The translations under genes and the position numbers were made by a program. A stretch of 64,000 nt of DNA from Ceratopteris richardii (Eukaryota > Streptophyta > Polypodiopsida > Polypodiales > Pteridaceae): positions 86,477,440 through 86,541,439 of the forward strand of contig CM035417.1 in assembly GCA_020310875.1 (NCBI GenBank), in the 5' to 3' direction. Every line of letters starts with the position of its first letter. Position 1 is the first letter of the stretch. The notes below the pieces were generated by a model. It did no database searches. It saw nothing but the letters and a program-made list of their open reading frames with translations, and was not told the DNA's origin. This document shows positions 11,290-20,663 of the stretch, in pieces.

Positions 11290-11895
11290 TGTCATACCTG
11301 GGAACAGAGCCTGGTTTCTTTTTTCACCTTTCCTTTCATAACAGAACTCCTCCCTGATGGCACTTGATAATCTGCATAATGGACAAATAACTCTATGCTA
11401 TTGAAAAATTGAACACATTTGTCTGCATACATGAGTTCTGCATATTCCTTATGAAGAACTCTGAATGTTCCTGTTAAACATTTAACATGTTTCCATTCCA
11501 CAATATTTGAAGGAAAGATATTTGCAGTACAAAAACATATGTTTTATTATACAAAAACAATTGGAATGATAGAAGAGCATTGTCAAACTTCACTTACAGT
11601 ACGAAGGGAATTGTAGATGGTTTTCTAGAACAAGATCCTTAGCGGTGTACACATGTTGTACTCGTGCAAACCAACCGCATCTCTTCAATTTGAAACTAAG
11701 AATACGTCCCTTCCAGTGGTTTCTTGTGTTGTCTCTTTTGGCACGCTTGACTTTATGGGAACCTCTACAGCTAGGAAGCATAGTTACCCATTCATTTACT
11801 TTCACAGAAAGAGGTTTCCACAAAGAATCCTCTCTTCTGTTGTAAACCTCACATGAGGTTACACGATTGAAAGGATGACGAGAAGAAGAAGCCAT
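11290..11895 (-). CDS. Unidentified small gene (two possible exons), copy A
   Basis: A minus-strand ATG at 11895 in a good plant context (AAATGGCTTCT) opens a 101-codon frame, rich in basic and aromatic residues, that ends near 11598 at a consensus splice donor (GTAAGT, 11597-11592). A second open stretch (about 11501-11304, including LMYADKCVQFFNSIELFVHY) ends at CCCAG/GTATGA, another donor-like site. A TATA box lies 61 bases upstream of the ATG. The acceptor between them is unclear: joining GTAAGT to the best acceptor (AACAG, about 11481) creates a stop, while an alternative donor (GTACTG) would keep the frame. The product faintly recalls a BAH-type fold (GWFARVQHVYTAKDLV), but I do not claim it. 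Downstream exons are not visible; the gypsy LTR begins there. Confidence 0.4.
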
Positions 11896-11955
11896 TTGAA
11901 CTTAGAAGAAGAAGAATGTTCAAAGCGAGAAACTGACGTTCACAACTTTTGGCAG

Positions 11956-11964
11956 TATTTATAG
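11956..11964 (-). promoter_or_regulatory. TATA box of the small gene, copy A
   Basis: CTATAAATA on the minus strand lies 61 bases before the ATG at 11895. This spacing suits a start site about 30 bases downstream and a short, CT-rich leader (TTCTTCTTCTTCTAAG). It is conserved in copy B at 23364-23356. Confidence 0.5.
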
Positions 11965-12243
11965 AGAAAAAGGCTTTGTACACGTGGAAACTTTTGATTT
12001 GATGTAAACCCTATCATTGAATGATCATGAAATTTTGTGAATCCAAAAATATTTCGTATCTTCAAAAATCAATTCCTTCTTGGAAATTTGAGAATATGCT
12101 TTGTGTAGTGTGCCAAAGTATCTTTTTTTGCATCAAATCGAAAAATTGTACACTGAATACGAGACTCTTCATCCCTTTAGCAGCGCTTTTAGAGAAAATT
12201 GTATTAAAAAAAGAAATTCTTCATACGGTTAAAAGAGACAGCA

Positions 12244-12927
12244 ATGTCATATTCTTGTACACGTGGAAAGACTCTATTTGTCAATTTCCTTAATCTCTCA
12301 TTAGCAAACAGCCCCTTTTTGGCGGTTTTTCACCCTGATGAAGCGCCAAAGTGGCAGTTTCTCTTCCATGTCTTTGTGGATGCATCGGATAGTGCCATCG
12401 GTAGTATGCTCATGCAACAACATGAGAAGTGGTTCCACCCTGTCTATTATGCTAGTCGACTATTAGTAGCTGCTGAACGGAATTATTCCGTCACTGAGTG
12501 TGAATGTCTCGGCTTGGTTTATTCAGTGAAGAAATTCCGACACTACTTGGTGGGACGCCAATTTGCCTTCCATGTGGATCACGTTGCTCTGGTTTATCTT
12601 GTCCGCAAGCAATATTTAGGGGGCAGATTAGCCAGGTGGATGTTATTACTGCAAGAATTTGATTATGTGGTTGTCCATCATCCAGGGTAAGCACATGCGT
12701 TGGCTGATTTCTTATCTCGGCTTGATCCCGATGAATTTCTTGATGGAATTGATGATACTACCCCTGCTATCTATGCGACTGATTTGGTCCAAGATGATGG
12801 TCAGGAGCTCCCGGTAGCACCTTCGTATTATGACACTCTTCTGACTTTTCTCACTAGTGGAAGCCCGCTGACTAATACTTCTACTTCGGTTCGCTGTAAA
12901 TTGGCAATGTATAGTCGACGGTTCTAG
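12244..12927 (+). pseudogene. Ty3/gypsy RNase H, copy A
   Basis: Frame begins just before the RNase H domain (FHVFVDASDSAIGSMLMQ). The catalytic acidic residues are visible: D in VDASD, E in TECECLGLVYS, D in HVDHVALVYL. The C-terminal HHPG..HALADFLSRLD motif follows. A TAA at 12688-12690 interrupts HHPG/AHALADF; copy B has TCA there. A TAG at 12925-12927 is shared with copy B, and another TAG at 12940-12942 is specific to A. The element lacks gag, protease and RT; its left edge near 12250 adjoins the promoter side of the small gene. Confidence 0.85.
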
Positions 12928-12942
12928 ATCACTATAGGATAG

Positions 12943-14091
12943 TTGTATTACATGGATCCTTCTGGTGCACTATTACAATGTATTCCACCCCATGAAGTTC
13001 CTTTGATTATTGACATGGCCCATTCTACTCCTTTCGGTGGTCATTTTTCGGTTGATCTTACTTACCGAAAAATTCTACACAGCGGCTTATGGTGGCCCAC
13101 TATGCACAGTGATATTGCTGCTTATGTTAAAACGTGTGATGCTTGCCAACGATTGGGACAGCCTTTACAACGGCATCATTTTCCACTGCAGCCTATTGCT
13201 CCCCTTGAACCTTTTCAAAAGTGGGGCTTGGATTTCATTGGTCTCATTACACCTCTGGATACAATTACTAATCATCAATATATACTTACTTGTACGGATT
13301 ATGCCACTCAGTGGGCCGAAGCTTGGGCTTTATGGTCTGCAACTACGTCTGTGGTGGTCAAATGTTTGATGAGTGATGTGTTTCCTCGGTTCGGTCTTCC
13401 CTTAGAGATTGTTTCAGATCAGGGCACACATTTTGTTAATTCTTTTCTGCAAGCGCTTACACGCATCCTGCAGATTATTCATAAATTTAGTTCCCTGTAT
13501 TGTCCGCGAGCCAATGGTCTTGCCGAAAATACCAATAAAACCCTACTTAACATGCTCAAGAAATTAGTTCTGGAATGTCTGGAGCACTGGGATCAATTCC
13601 TTCCTTCAGTCGTGTGGGCATACCGTACTACTTACAAGGTGGCTATAGGGAATACGCCTTTTAAATTGGCATATGGGTTGGAGGCCATTGCACCCATGGA
13701 GTTGGTGGTACCTAGCCTCAAGGTGGCACTGGATCATAAGCTCTTGCCGGAGGAATCCTTTCCTTTTCGGTTGGATATGTTGCAGACCTTGGACGAACAA
13801 CGCTGGGAAAGTTTTCTAATGCTGCAAGAAGTCCAACTGCGACAAGCCAAGACACATGATCGGTTTCTCCGCACTCCTGTTTTTACCAAAGGACAATTAG
13901 TTATGTTCTATAATGCTAAGTCTAATCGTTCAGCGGGCAAGTTCAAACTTCGGTGGTTTAGTCCTTACCGTATGGAATCGCAGGTCGGCCCCGCTACGTT
14001 CCGGTTATCCACTTTAACTAGTACCCTTCTCCCTAAGTGGATAAATGGATCGAAGCTTCATCCCTATTATCCCACGCCTTCTTCATCTTGA
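12943..14091 (+). CDS. Ty3/gypsy integrase, copy A (open, orphan)
   Basis: An open frame of 382 codons in the same reading frame as the preceding RNase H. It begins in the integrase zinc-binding domain (H in AHSTPFGGHF, then CDACQR) and carries the catalytic D, D and E in WGLDFIG, SDQGTHFVNSF and GLAENTNKTLLN. The C-terminal region (FTKGQLVMFYNAKSN..GKFKLRWFSPYRM) matches the GPY/F-type tail of gypsy integrases. The first Met is internal to the domain, so this is an intact C-terminal part of pol rather than an independent gene. Upstream stops mean no full Pol can be made. Copy B carries a TAA inside this domain instead. Confidence 0.85.
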   Translation: MYYMDPSGALLQCIPPHEVPLIIDMAHSTPFGGHFSVDLTYRKILHSGLWWPTMHSDIAAYVKTCDACQRLGQPLQRHHFPLQPIAPLEPFQKWGLDFIGLITPLDTITNHQYILTCTDYATQWAEAWALWSATTSVVVKCLMSDVFPRFGLPLEIVSDQGTHFVNSFLQALTRILQIIHKFSSLYCPRANGLAENTNKTLLNMLKKLVLECLEHWDQFLPSVVWAYRTTYKVAIGNTPFKLAYGLEAIAPMELVVPSLKVALDHKLLPEESFPFRLDMLQTLDEQRWESFLMLQEVQLRQAKTHDRFLRTPVFTKGQLVMFYNAKSNRSAGKFKLRWFSPYRMESQVGPATFRLSTLTSTLLPKWINGSKLHPYYPTPSSS

Positions 14092-14372
14092 TGGTTTATT
14101 GGTATTTTCATTCTCTGCCTTGTTTATGCCATTGTTCTTGCTCGACGTCCCTTTCCAGTCCATGCGTTCCGATTGATCGACTGACCATAACATTCTCCTT
14201 TTATTACTTAACCATGATTAGTCATCGCACTGTGTTTAAGATTCTGTTAATGTGTGCATTTCCATTCGGTGCTTTTACTTAATCACGTTCTTCTCCCTCT
14301 TTCCCGCTATTGTGTTTTTGCCCCTTTTGAGTGTTCTGTGTTATCTCCTGTATTCATGCTCTCTTGCTCGCC
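14092..14372 (+). other. Spacer between integrase and extra ORF, copy A
   Basis: About 280 bases separating the pol stop from the ATG of the downstream ORF. No coding signal is conserved with copy B beyond nucleotide similarity. This leaves room for a subgenomic leader or splice acceptor, but none was proven. Confidence 0.3.
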
Positions 14373-15749
14373 ATGGAAGCTTTGGCTAATATTGCTACCT
14401 TCCGTACTGGCCTCGCTGCAGAATTGAGCGAGTTTTTGCACACCCGCAGGCTTTTGGCATTCGTCGAACTGCCTTGGCATTCGGTTGAATGTCATCCATT
14501 CTTTGCGCAGATCAAGTGTGCTATAGCAGATACTCCTACGACAAAAATGTGTTGGTCACTTACATGTCTTAATCCGCATATTTTCATCACCCTAAACACC
14601 GTCGCTGAGGGATTCCATCTCCCTTAGGAGGGTAGTGTAGACGGGCCCCTCTTACGGATGACGACTATGAAACAGCTCTTCCTGCATCATTCTTCCAATG
14701 AATTTGCCATTCTCTGTCACCCTGAACTGGAGCGGTCAACACTACAGTTTCTTGTAGCTGCACTTAACCTCCAAAAATGCATGTACGGCATTTCCCGACA
14801 CTTTTATTCCATGATCGATGCCGCTGTGCGTGAAGCAATTAATTTTGCTTCGTTTTTCTTTCGGCGTATTCATCGAGAATGTCAAGCGGTTTCTAGACAA
14901 TTGGTGAAGGGCGAAATCCCTCGGACCCGATTACCTCATCTGCTGACATTCCTCCTCCCGGTGATTCAAACTACGCAACCTCCTCCCATGAATACACTTC
15001 TCTTCCATGAGGAGTCAGTGCAAATGATGGAGGTCGATGACGACGACAATCTCCTGCAGTTTTTTCAGGGGAAGTGCTGCAAACTGAGCCCTTCCCATAG
15101 TCAAGTTCAACCATCCTCAACCGTCCACTTGCAGGATACCGCATCTTCTCCCATATTCTCTCTGCTCCACCATCCCCTAAGAATGTCATCATTGCAGCTC
15201 GCGATGATGAGATTAGCAAACTGACTCAGATACTGATTGATAAGGACGACGCCATGAAGGCTTTGGGTAATCTACTAGAGACCACGTGCGTTGAGTTTGC
15301 TACAGTCGAGCAGAAAGATCAAGAGATGGCTGAGCTAGCCTTACAAGTAGAAACGGAATTAAAGAAAGTCATAGAACAGCTCTGTCAAAAAAGTCGATCC
15401 TTGGAAGAGGAAATAGACTAAAATCTTCAGCTGAAGAAGGATGTTGAACCCATCCAGAAAGAAAGGCATGATTTTTTCAAAACCATGCAGTATCACTCAC
15501 AACAGCTCGAACAAAGGGAGAAACAACTTGGTACCCAACAAGAGCGATTATCTCGCATTGATGCAGAGATTGCCGAAATGAAGTTACGACGTGATGTTGC
15601 GCTCACTAATGACTTTTATCTTCAAGAAGCTTTTTTGCAGAGTCAAGCCGATGTATTACTCTCTCAAGTGATCGCTTCCAACTCTGTGCAGTGATGCACA
15701 CCTAGTTGAACCACAAATTTTGAAGGAGATGTTAGAATCCCTCAAGTAA
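14373..15749 (+). pseudogene. Extra ORF downstream of gypsy integrase, copy A
   Basis: A plus-strand frame opens with ATG in strong context (GCCATGGAAG) at 14373 and is continuous through 14658 (second Met, MTTMKQLFLHH) except for one TAG at 14625-14627. The first ~85 codons contain no recognisable domain. The main part has a region rich in hydrophobic residues (INFASFFFRRIHRECQ), an acidic patch (EVDDDDN) and a C-terminal part with coiled-coil character. A 1-base deletion near 15150 shifts the frame, a TAA lies near 15418, and a 2-base loss near 15692 restores phase. The ORF stop (15747-15749) lies inside the 3' LTR. It occupies the place of env-like or accessory ORFs in plant gypsy elements; function unknown. 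Confidence 0.6.
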
Positions 15750-16374
15750 AAAATCTCACGCACCTTTAAATTAGCTAGATCCATGATATCCAGGGAATCA
15801 TTGATGATTCCTAAATCTTATAATTTTCCCTCCTAGGTTCGATTCCACCGTGCGTGTCAGTGTCAAGCCACCGGAATATTATTTAGAAGAATAACTGTAA
15901 CTAGAAAATTCATGCACTGAAAGGGTATCACGCAAACATTATAATGTTTTCCTGGTTAAGAGAAATAGTGTGGGAAAAGAAATGACAGACACGTCGCCGG
16001 ACTATCTTGTATGGGTGAGCGGTTGGCGTTGATTCTGTCGCATATTATTCAACCTGTGATGTCATGTGTGTTATTGAAGATTCAGTATTGAATGAATAAG
16101 ATAGTGTGTTAATATTTCATTAAGTCGTGAATGAAGCGCGATTATAACAGTAATAACAAATGAATAGTAGATGTTCTATGTATGTGGTTACAATGATGGT
16201 TAAGAAAGTGTTTTGCACTGTTAGCATAGTTGAATCTGTTGTAATTGTTCGGAGTTAATCAGTGAAGTTAATTGTCGGAAGTTAAACAATGATTTGGGAA
16301 AATACATAAAGGGCCTCTGAATTATCAGACCCTTGACCATCCCAAGAACCCACGTGTAGAATTAACCTTTAACA
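15730..16374 (+). repeat. Gypsy 3' LTR, copy A
   Basis: Starts TGTTAGAATCC right after a purine-rich tract (TTTTGAAGGAGA) and ends CCTTTAACA, giving TGTTA/TAACA inverted ends and 645 bp. The sequence immediately after resumes a copia RNase H frame (TLTCDN), which locates the right boundary. No 5' LTR of this element is in the window, so the boundaries rest on terminal structure and the host reading frame. Confidence 0.65.
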
Positions 16375-16643
16375 ACTTTAACATGTGACAACATGTAAAG
16401 CATTCACTTGACAAACAATCCAATGTTTCATGCACGAAGGAAGCACATAGAAGTGCATTATCATTATGTTCGAGAAAACGTTTTGAGCAAAGATGTGGAT
16501 ATAAAGTTCATTGGAACTAATGACCAAGTTGTAGACATGTTTAAAAAGTCCTCAAATGCTTCTAAGCTAAAGAGGTTCAAGGATGAAATCAACTTGCAGG
16601 ATATGGCTGAAGGTGCAAGCTCACATGTGAGCTTGAGGGGGAG
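16375..16643 (+). pseudogene. Copia RNase H end, host of the gypsy insertion, copy A
   Basis: The frame reads NNPMFHARRKHIEVHYHYVRE, then a C-terminal RNase H part (FIGTNDQVVDMFKKSSNASK) ending before the PPT GCTTGAGGGGGAG. Only the last ~85 codons of the copia pol survive. The gypsy 3' LTR abuts it directly, so the gypsy element inserted into copia RNase H and later lost its own 5' half together with the rest of the copia. Confidence 0.75.
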
Positions 16644-17332
16644 TGTTAAAAATAAAGAAGGTCATATATATTTTTGCAAAAAGGATTTTCTTAAAATATA
16701 AGGAAAATAAAAAAATAAAAAATGGAAGCATTTACTTCAGCAAGTAGTGGAGATCAAAAGAGAATCAAGCAAAAGAGAATCAAATCGAAAAAAGCTAAAT
16801 TGGAAGAGGAGTGGCTACTCAAAGTAGTAGAGGAGTTATGGAGAAGAGCTCTCAAACTCATCATGAGATTTTTTTGTCACTTGGCTATAAAAGAGACAAG
16901 GGAGGAAACTCACTCATAGAGGAAGAAGGCGTGGAAGTCCCTTTGTAGTTAGTTCATTTGGTTTGAGTCATCTCGTTCTTTTCACTCTCATAGACTATGT
17001 CTAGCCGCATACCAATTTCTGGGTAGTCTACTTGTGAGAGTCATATCTCTCAATATATGTATCCAATTTTAGATTTTTAACATTCTTTGGAAAGCTTATC
17101 TTGAGTACTTCCTATATATAGAATAGTTTTATCAAATGTTTTATGCTCTGTGAGTTATTCAATTTTTAGTGAAGTCCAGCTTTCAGCTTAACTAAGTGGA
17201 GAGGTAGCCTATTTTGAGCAAAAGAGTTTCCAACTCAAATCTACTCCAAATTGAGTGTTTGATAGCTCATTTGAAAGCTATAAGTGTCTAGTTTGAGTGA
17301 CCAAAGTTTCAAGTTCATTGCAGTGTTTACTT
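16644..17332 (+). repeat. Copia 3' LTR (copy A side)
   Basis: Starts TGTTAAAAATAAAG after the PPT. A TATA box (GGCTATAAAAGAGA, about 16883-16896) sits in mid-LTR. The right end is uncertain. At 17331 a TTGGTACCAG motif resembling a tRNA-iMet primer site follows, which would be unusual beside a 3' LTR. Copy B holds only the first 85 bp of this LTR. Confidence 0.55.
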
Positions 17333-17374
17333 GGTACCAGTTTGCATTTGAAGGTTCAGCTATTGGTAAAAGTC

Positions 17375-18990
17375 TTAATCTTGAGAAGGTCTTCTATACT
17401 TTCCACTGCGAATAGGCTCCAACACTTCTATCATCACTCCTCTATCTGTACTCGCTTCCTCTTCACCTAATAGTAAGCATGCACCACTAGTAAATAATTT
17501 TCTAGCTTTGATTTTTTGCTTCGGAGTTACTTCCTCCAACTCAACTCTCGCATCAATTCCTTGTACACTCGGTCCCTTTTCTATCATTGTCTCCATTCCG
17601 GGGCATATGCCCTCAAGCTCAACTTCCAAAGCTTCGACCTTTTCCTTCATGTATCTTGCTTCCACTACGGTGGCCACTTCAAGGTTGGATTCCTTTTCTA
17701 AAATTCTTCCCTCCAAATGATCCTTGGTCTTGGCCTTCTTTGGAGTAATGTGCATCATGTAGCACTCAACCTGGCTTGTACCTACCAACCATCCCAATAG
17801 TTCTTGATCCGAATCATCCTTATACAGCTACAGATTCTTGTAACCTCCCATTTTTGTGTTTTAGGTTTTGGATAATTGCAGGTTGAACCCATCCTGAAGT
17901 AGATCCTTGTAGGTATCCATGTGCAAGGCAAACCTTACCCGTGCCATTTTGTGCCTTATTTTCTCTTTTGCATTCTTCTCCATTTCATCGACTGTTATCG
18001 TCTTCTTCTTGTCAATTGGATTTGGAGATACTTGGATTTGTATTCGGTTAGACTTTGACCTGATTGTAATGAAACTTGTGCATCAGTCATGCACACAATT
18101 GGCTTGTACTTGCCATGGTTGTCCAAGTAAGATCGAGAAAGTGGCTTCTGAAGTTCTTGGTTAGACTATCAAATAATCCACGCTAAACTCTAGCCCACTA
18201 ATAACTGTGCTTACATTCTTTAGAAGACCAGCAGGCTTCACTTACGTTTGATCTGCCATTCTAAGGGACATGGGTTTCTCCCATGTGGTTTAGGCTAAGG
18301 GCCTTCATCATATACTCCGTCATTAGGTTGACAACTGCCCCACTATCCAATTGAGCACTTGGGACTGCATATCCTCTGATCTCAACCGTCACATCATGAG
18401 CATTCGAATCGATCTCTGTTGTAATACTTTGAGTGATGCCTTGAATGTCCTCCTCTCATCTTTTTCTTCTCTTGCAATTTTCGAGGTTTTTTAATATAGT
18501 CATTGTAGAACTTTTTCCTACAAGCAAGCAAATATTTCAATAAAGTGCCAATGTCCAAGGTTACCTCCGTTTCGACCAATCTCTACACAATGTCAATCTC
18601 CTCCGTGCTTGGCTTTTCTTTGCGACACTTTGGAACCTTCAACCTCTCAGGGAATGGAGCAATGCTTGGCATAAAATTCTTTGCCACTACTGGAAGGATC
18701 TTGATCTCATCTCTATCTTCAAATTCTTGTTGTTCAACAAGTCCTCTCACTTGGTTTTCCACTTCCACATGCTCGAGTACCTTTTTCTTATCAGCATTTT
18801 CACTTTTTTCTTCCGTGTTTTTCTTCACATACTCTTGTGTTCGTGTGACTACCGCCACAATAGGATCTTTCCATGCATCGTTTTCCTAGTCAGCATCCAT
18901 AAAGTGCATTGATGAACTAGGTCCTTCCTGAGGATTCAGTGTCCTAAACACCACTCCAATTGTAGGGATTTGCTCTTGTTCTCTAGGAGT
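17375..18990 (-). pseudogene. Gypsy protease and linker region, copy B
   Basis: Minus-strand continuation of the Gag at 20554-18995. Frames 18858-18583 and 18579-18394 encode a charged Gag-protease linker (EEIDIV; VTLDIGTLLKYLLACRKKF). The protease active site LDSGAVVNLMTEYMMKAL lies about 18352-18300, preceded by VTVEIRGYAVPSAQ, so the catalytic D-S-G is intact. The later motif LGQPWQVQANCVHD (about 18150-18100) matches the LGRPW box. Frame 17797-17375 is the acidic post-protease linker. RT and everything beyond is missing; the fragment stops near 17370 beside the copia LTR. Several stops and frameshifts make it inactive. Confidence 0.75.
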
Positions 18991-18994
18991 GGGA

Positions 18995-20554
18995 TGCATC
19001 TAAGTCTTAACATAATTTGAGGACTCCACTAGCCCTTTTACCTTGCTGGTGTCAATGCTTCTTTTTGGACAATCTTCATTGAAGTCGCCCTCTCCACTAT
19101 AGTACCTACATAGCGGAGTGTAGTCAACCGGTTTCTTTTCATTTGGACATCTTGCTTGAGTATGTCCAAAATCGTGACCTCTCCAACACTGGATTGGAGC
19201 AGCCCTCCTCTGATCTTGCACTACTCCCCTCGGGTATCCTCCTTCCTGAGCTTGAGCACCATGCCCATACGTCTGTTTGTTCTCCCAACAAGGTACAGGT
19301 GGGACACTTTGAGCAGGCAATCCCATAAAAGGACGTTCTCTCATGTTTTTCGACTGCATGGTCCGCTCTTCATAAGCCCTCTTATGATGAGATCGATCTT
19401 CTATGTGATTTGTCCTACCATAAAAGGTGCAAAGCATCCTAGGTGGTGATCTATCCACGATGTGGGGCACTTCAAAGCCAGATAAACATAACCATGGCAC
19501 TTCCCACACCAGGTGTTGGTTCTAAGAACATCTTGATTGGGGGGCACAATTACCTCTTGCTTCACTGTGCATGCTTCTTGGGTCATTGTGGCAACTTTTA
19601 CCGCTTGCATCACCAACTCTAAAATTCGTTCCTCAGTCAGTACAGGCTTTACCTTGCCTGGTGTACTAGTGGTGGCTATGAAAGCTGGAGTGATCAATGC
19701 AGGACTTCCCTGACCAGGACCTTTTATGGATATGCTCCCTAGTCCTCCTATTGGCTCATATAAGAGCTCAATCCTCCTCTGTTGACCTAACTGCACTTCT
19801 TCCCATAACCTTGCTTGCTCCTTGGCAACCATCAAGTTTGCATGTCGTATAAGACTAATATATTGTTGCACTGTGGGATCCCTAAGCCCGACAATAAATC
19901 TTCTCTTCAAGGTCTCATCATTCGGGGCATTCGCGTTCATCTTCCTCACAAATGTTTCTATCGTCTAGATATAGTGATCGATACTTTCATTCACACCTTG
20001 CCACAAATAATCCATCTATTAGGCAAGTCGATCCTGAAATCCTCGTCTTCTAAATTTTGCCAAGAAGGCATCTTTAAGCATCTGATATGTTCCTCACTCT
20101 TGTGGTGTCAAGTTCCCGTACCAGGTGGCTGCCTCGTCACGAAAGTAGCCAAAAAAATTCTTAACCTTTGGGCTTGGTCTACGACTTCGTTAGCCTCACA
20201 AGTAACCTCAAATAGCTGAATTAAGTTGTCTAGGTCCTCATCCTGGACGCCTGCGAATTTAGGGAAATCTCCCAAATGAATCGATATACGATGAGCCATC
20301 TCAAATAGTGGGGAGATCTCGATGTCACTACACTCCCAAAAATTTGAAACCCTAGGTTTCAAGACTCCCTCAAGCCTCCTAACATGGGCAGTAACCCTTC
20401 TGCGATAATATTTCCTTTCCTCGGATTGTCTGCGACTACTCGCCGACTCTTTGTACGAACTATATCTCTTCTTCTCTCTAGCCTCGGCTCTACGAGCGGC
20501 TCGCTCTTCTCTTTGTGTTCGAGTTCCTCCTGAGGAGACACTCTGTTCATTCAT
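18995..20554 (-). pseudogene. Gypsy Gag, copy B (nearly full length, frameshifted)
   Basis: Starts at ATG 20554 (MNEQSVSSGGTRTQREERAA), an Arg/Ser/Glu-rich N-terminus. It runs through FEMAHRISIHLGDFPKFAGV and LIQLFEVTCEANEVVDQAQR, breaks frame near 20110, and resumes with NAPNDETLKRRFIVGLRDPT (frame 19949-19401). The end (19509-19000) holds two degenerate zinc knuckles, CWRGHDFGHTQARC and CRYYSGEGDFNEDC, each missing one Cys of CCHC. Gag lies directly after the PBS and long LTR on the same strand, the usual gypsy order. Several internal stops in the 20110-19950 stretch make it inactive. Confidence 0.8.
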
Positions 20555-20635
20555 GTACTAAACCCTGGGTCCACAAGCTGAGCTAACCTGTGGCGCTAAG
20601 AAAACCTATGGCACTCTCTTATAGAGATGTGCTAA

Positions 20636-20663
20636 GATTTTCCCAACAAATGCACCAAAATAT
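20636..20663 (-). other. Gypsy primer binding site, copy B
   Basis: Minus strand reads TTTTGGTGCATTTGTTGGGA just inside the LTR. This resembles the TTTTGGCGCCGTTGCCGGGG motif of many plant Tat/Athila-type gypsy elements (tRNA-Asp-type primer), with several substitutions. Whether it is a decayed or a genuinely different site cannot be told from one copy. Confidence 0.45.

Larger units (their letters stand above)
8691..16728. repeat. Composite block, copy A
   Basis: Collinear with 19316-28121. The offset is 10,625 up to 9325, then 11,403 after a 778-bp gap, and drifts to about 11,393 at the right end through small indels. By eye the copies differ at roughly 1-2% of positions. The block contains gypsy gag and LTR (minus), a small gene (minus), a 3' gypsy half (plus) and a copia end (plus). 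Since it spans several unrelated units, copying as one piece is more likely than parallel insertions. Confidence 0.9.

Noticed and set aside
11590-11895. Calling the small duplicated gene a BAH-domain protein
   Set aside because: Only a loose resemblance around RVQHVYTAKDL; no defining residues could be verified by eye.
14625-14650. A polypurine tract plus LTR start (GGAGGGTAG then TGTAGACGGG)
   Set aside because: Looks like an LTR junction, but the reading frame continues through it in both copies, and a better-supported 3' LTR (TGTTAG..TAACA, host frame resuming) lies at 15730.
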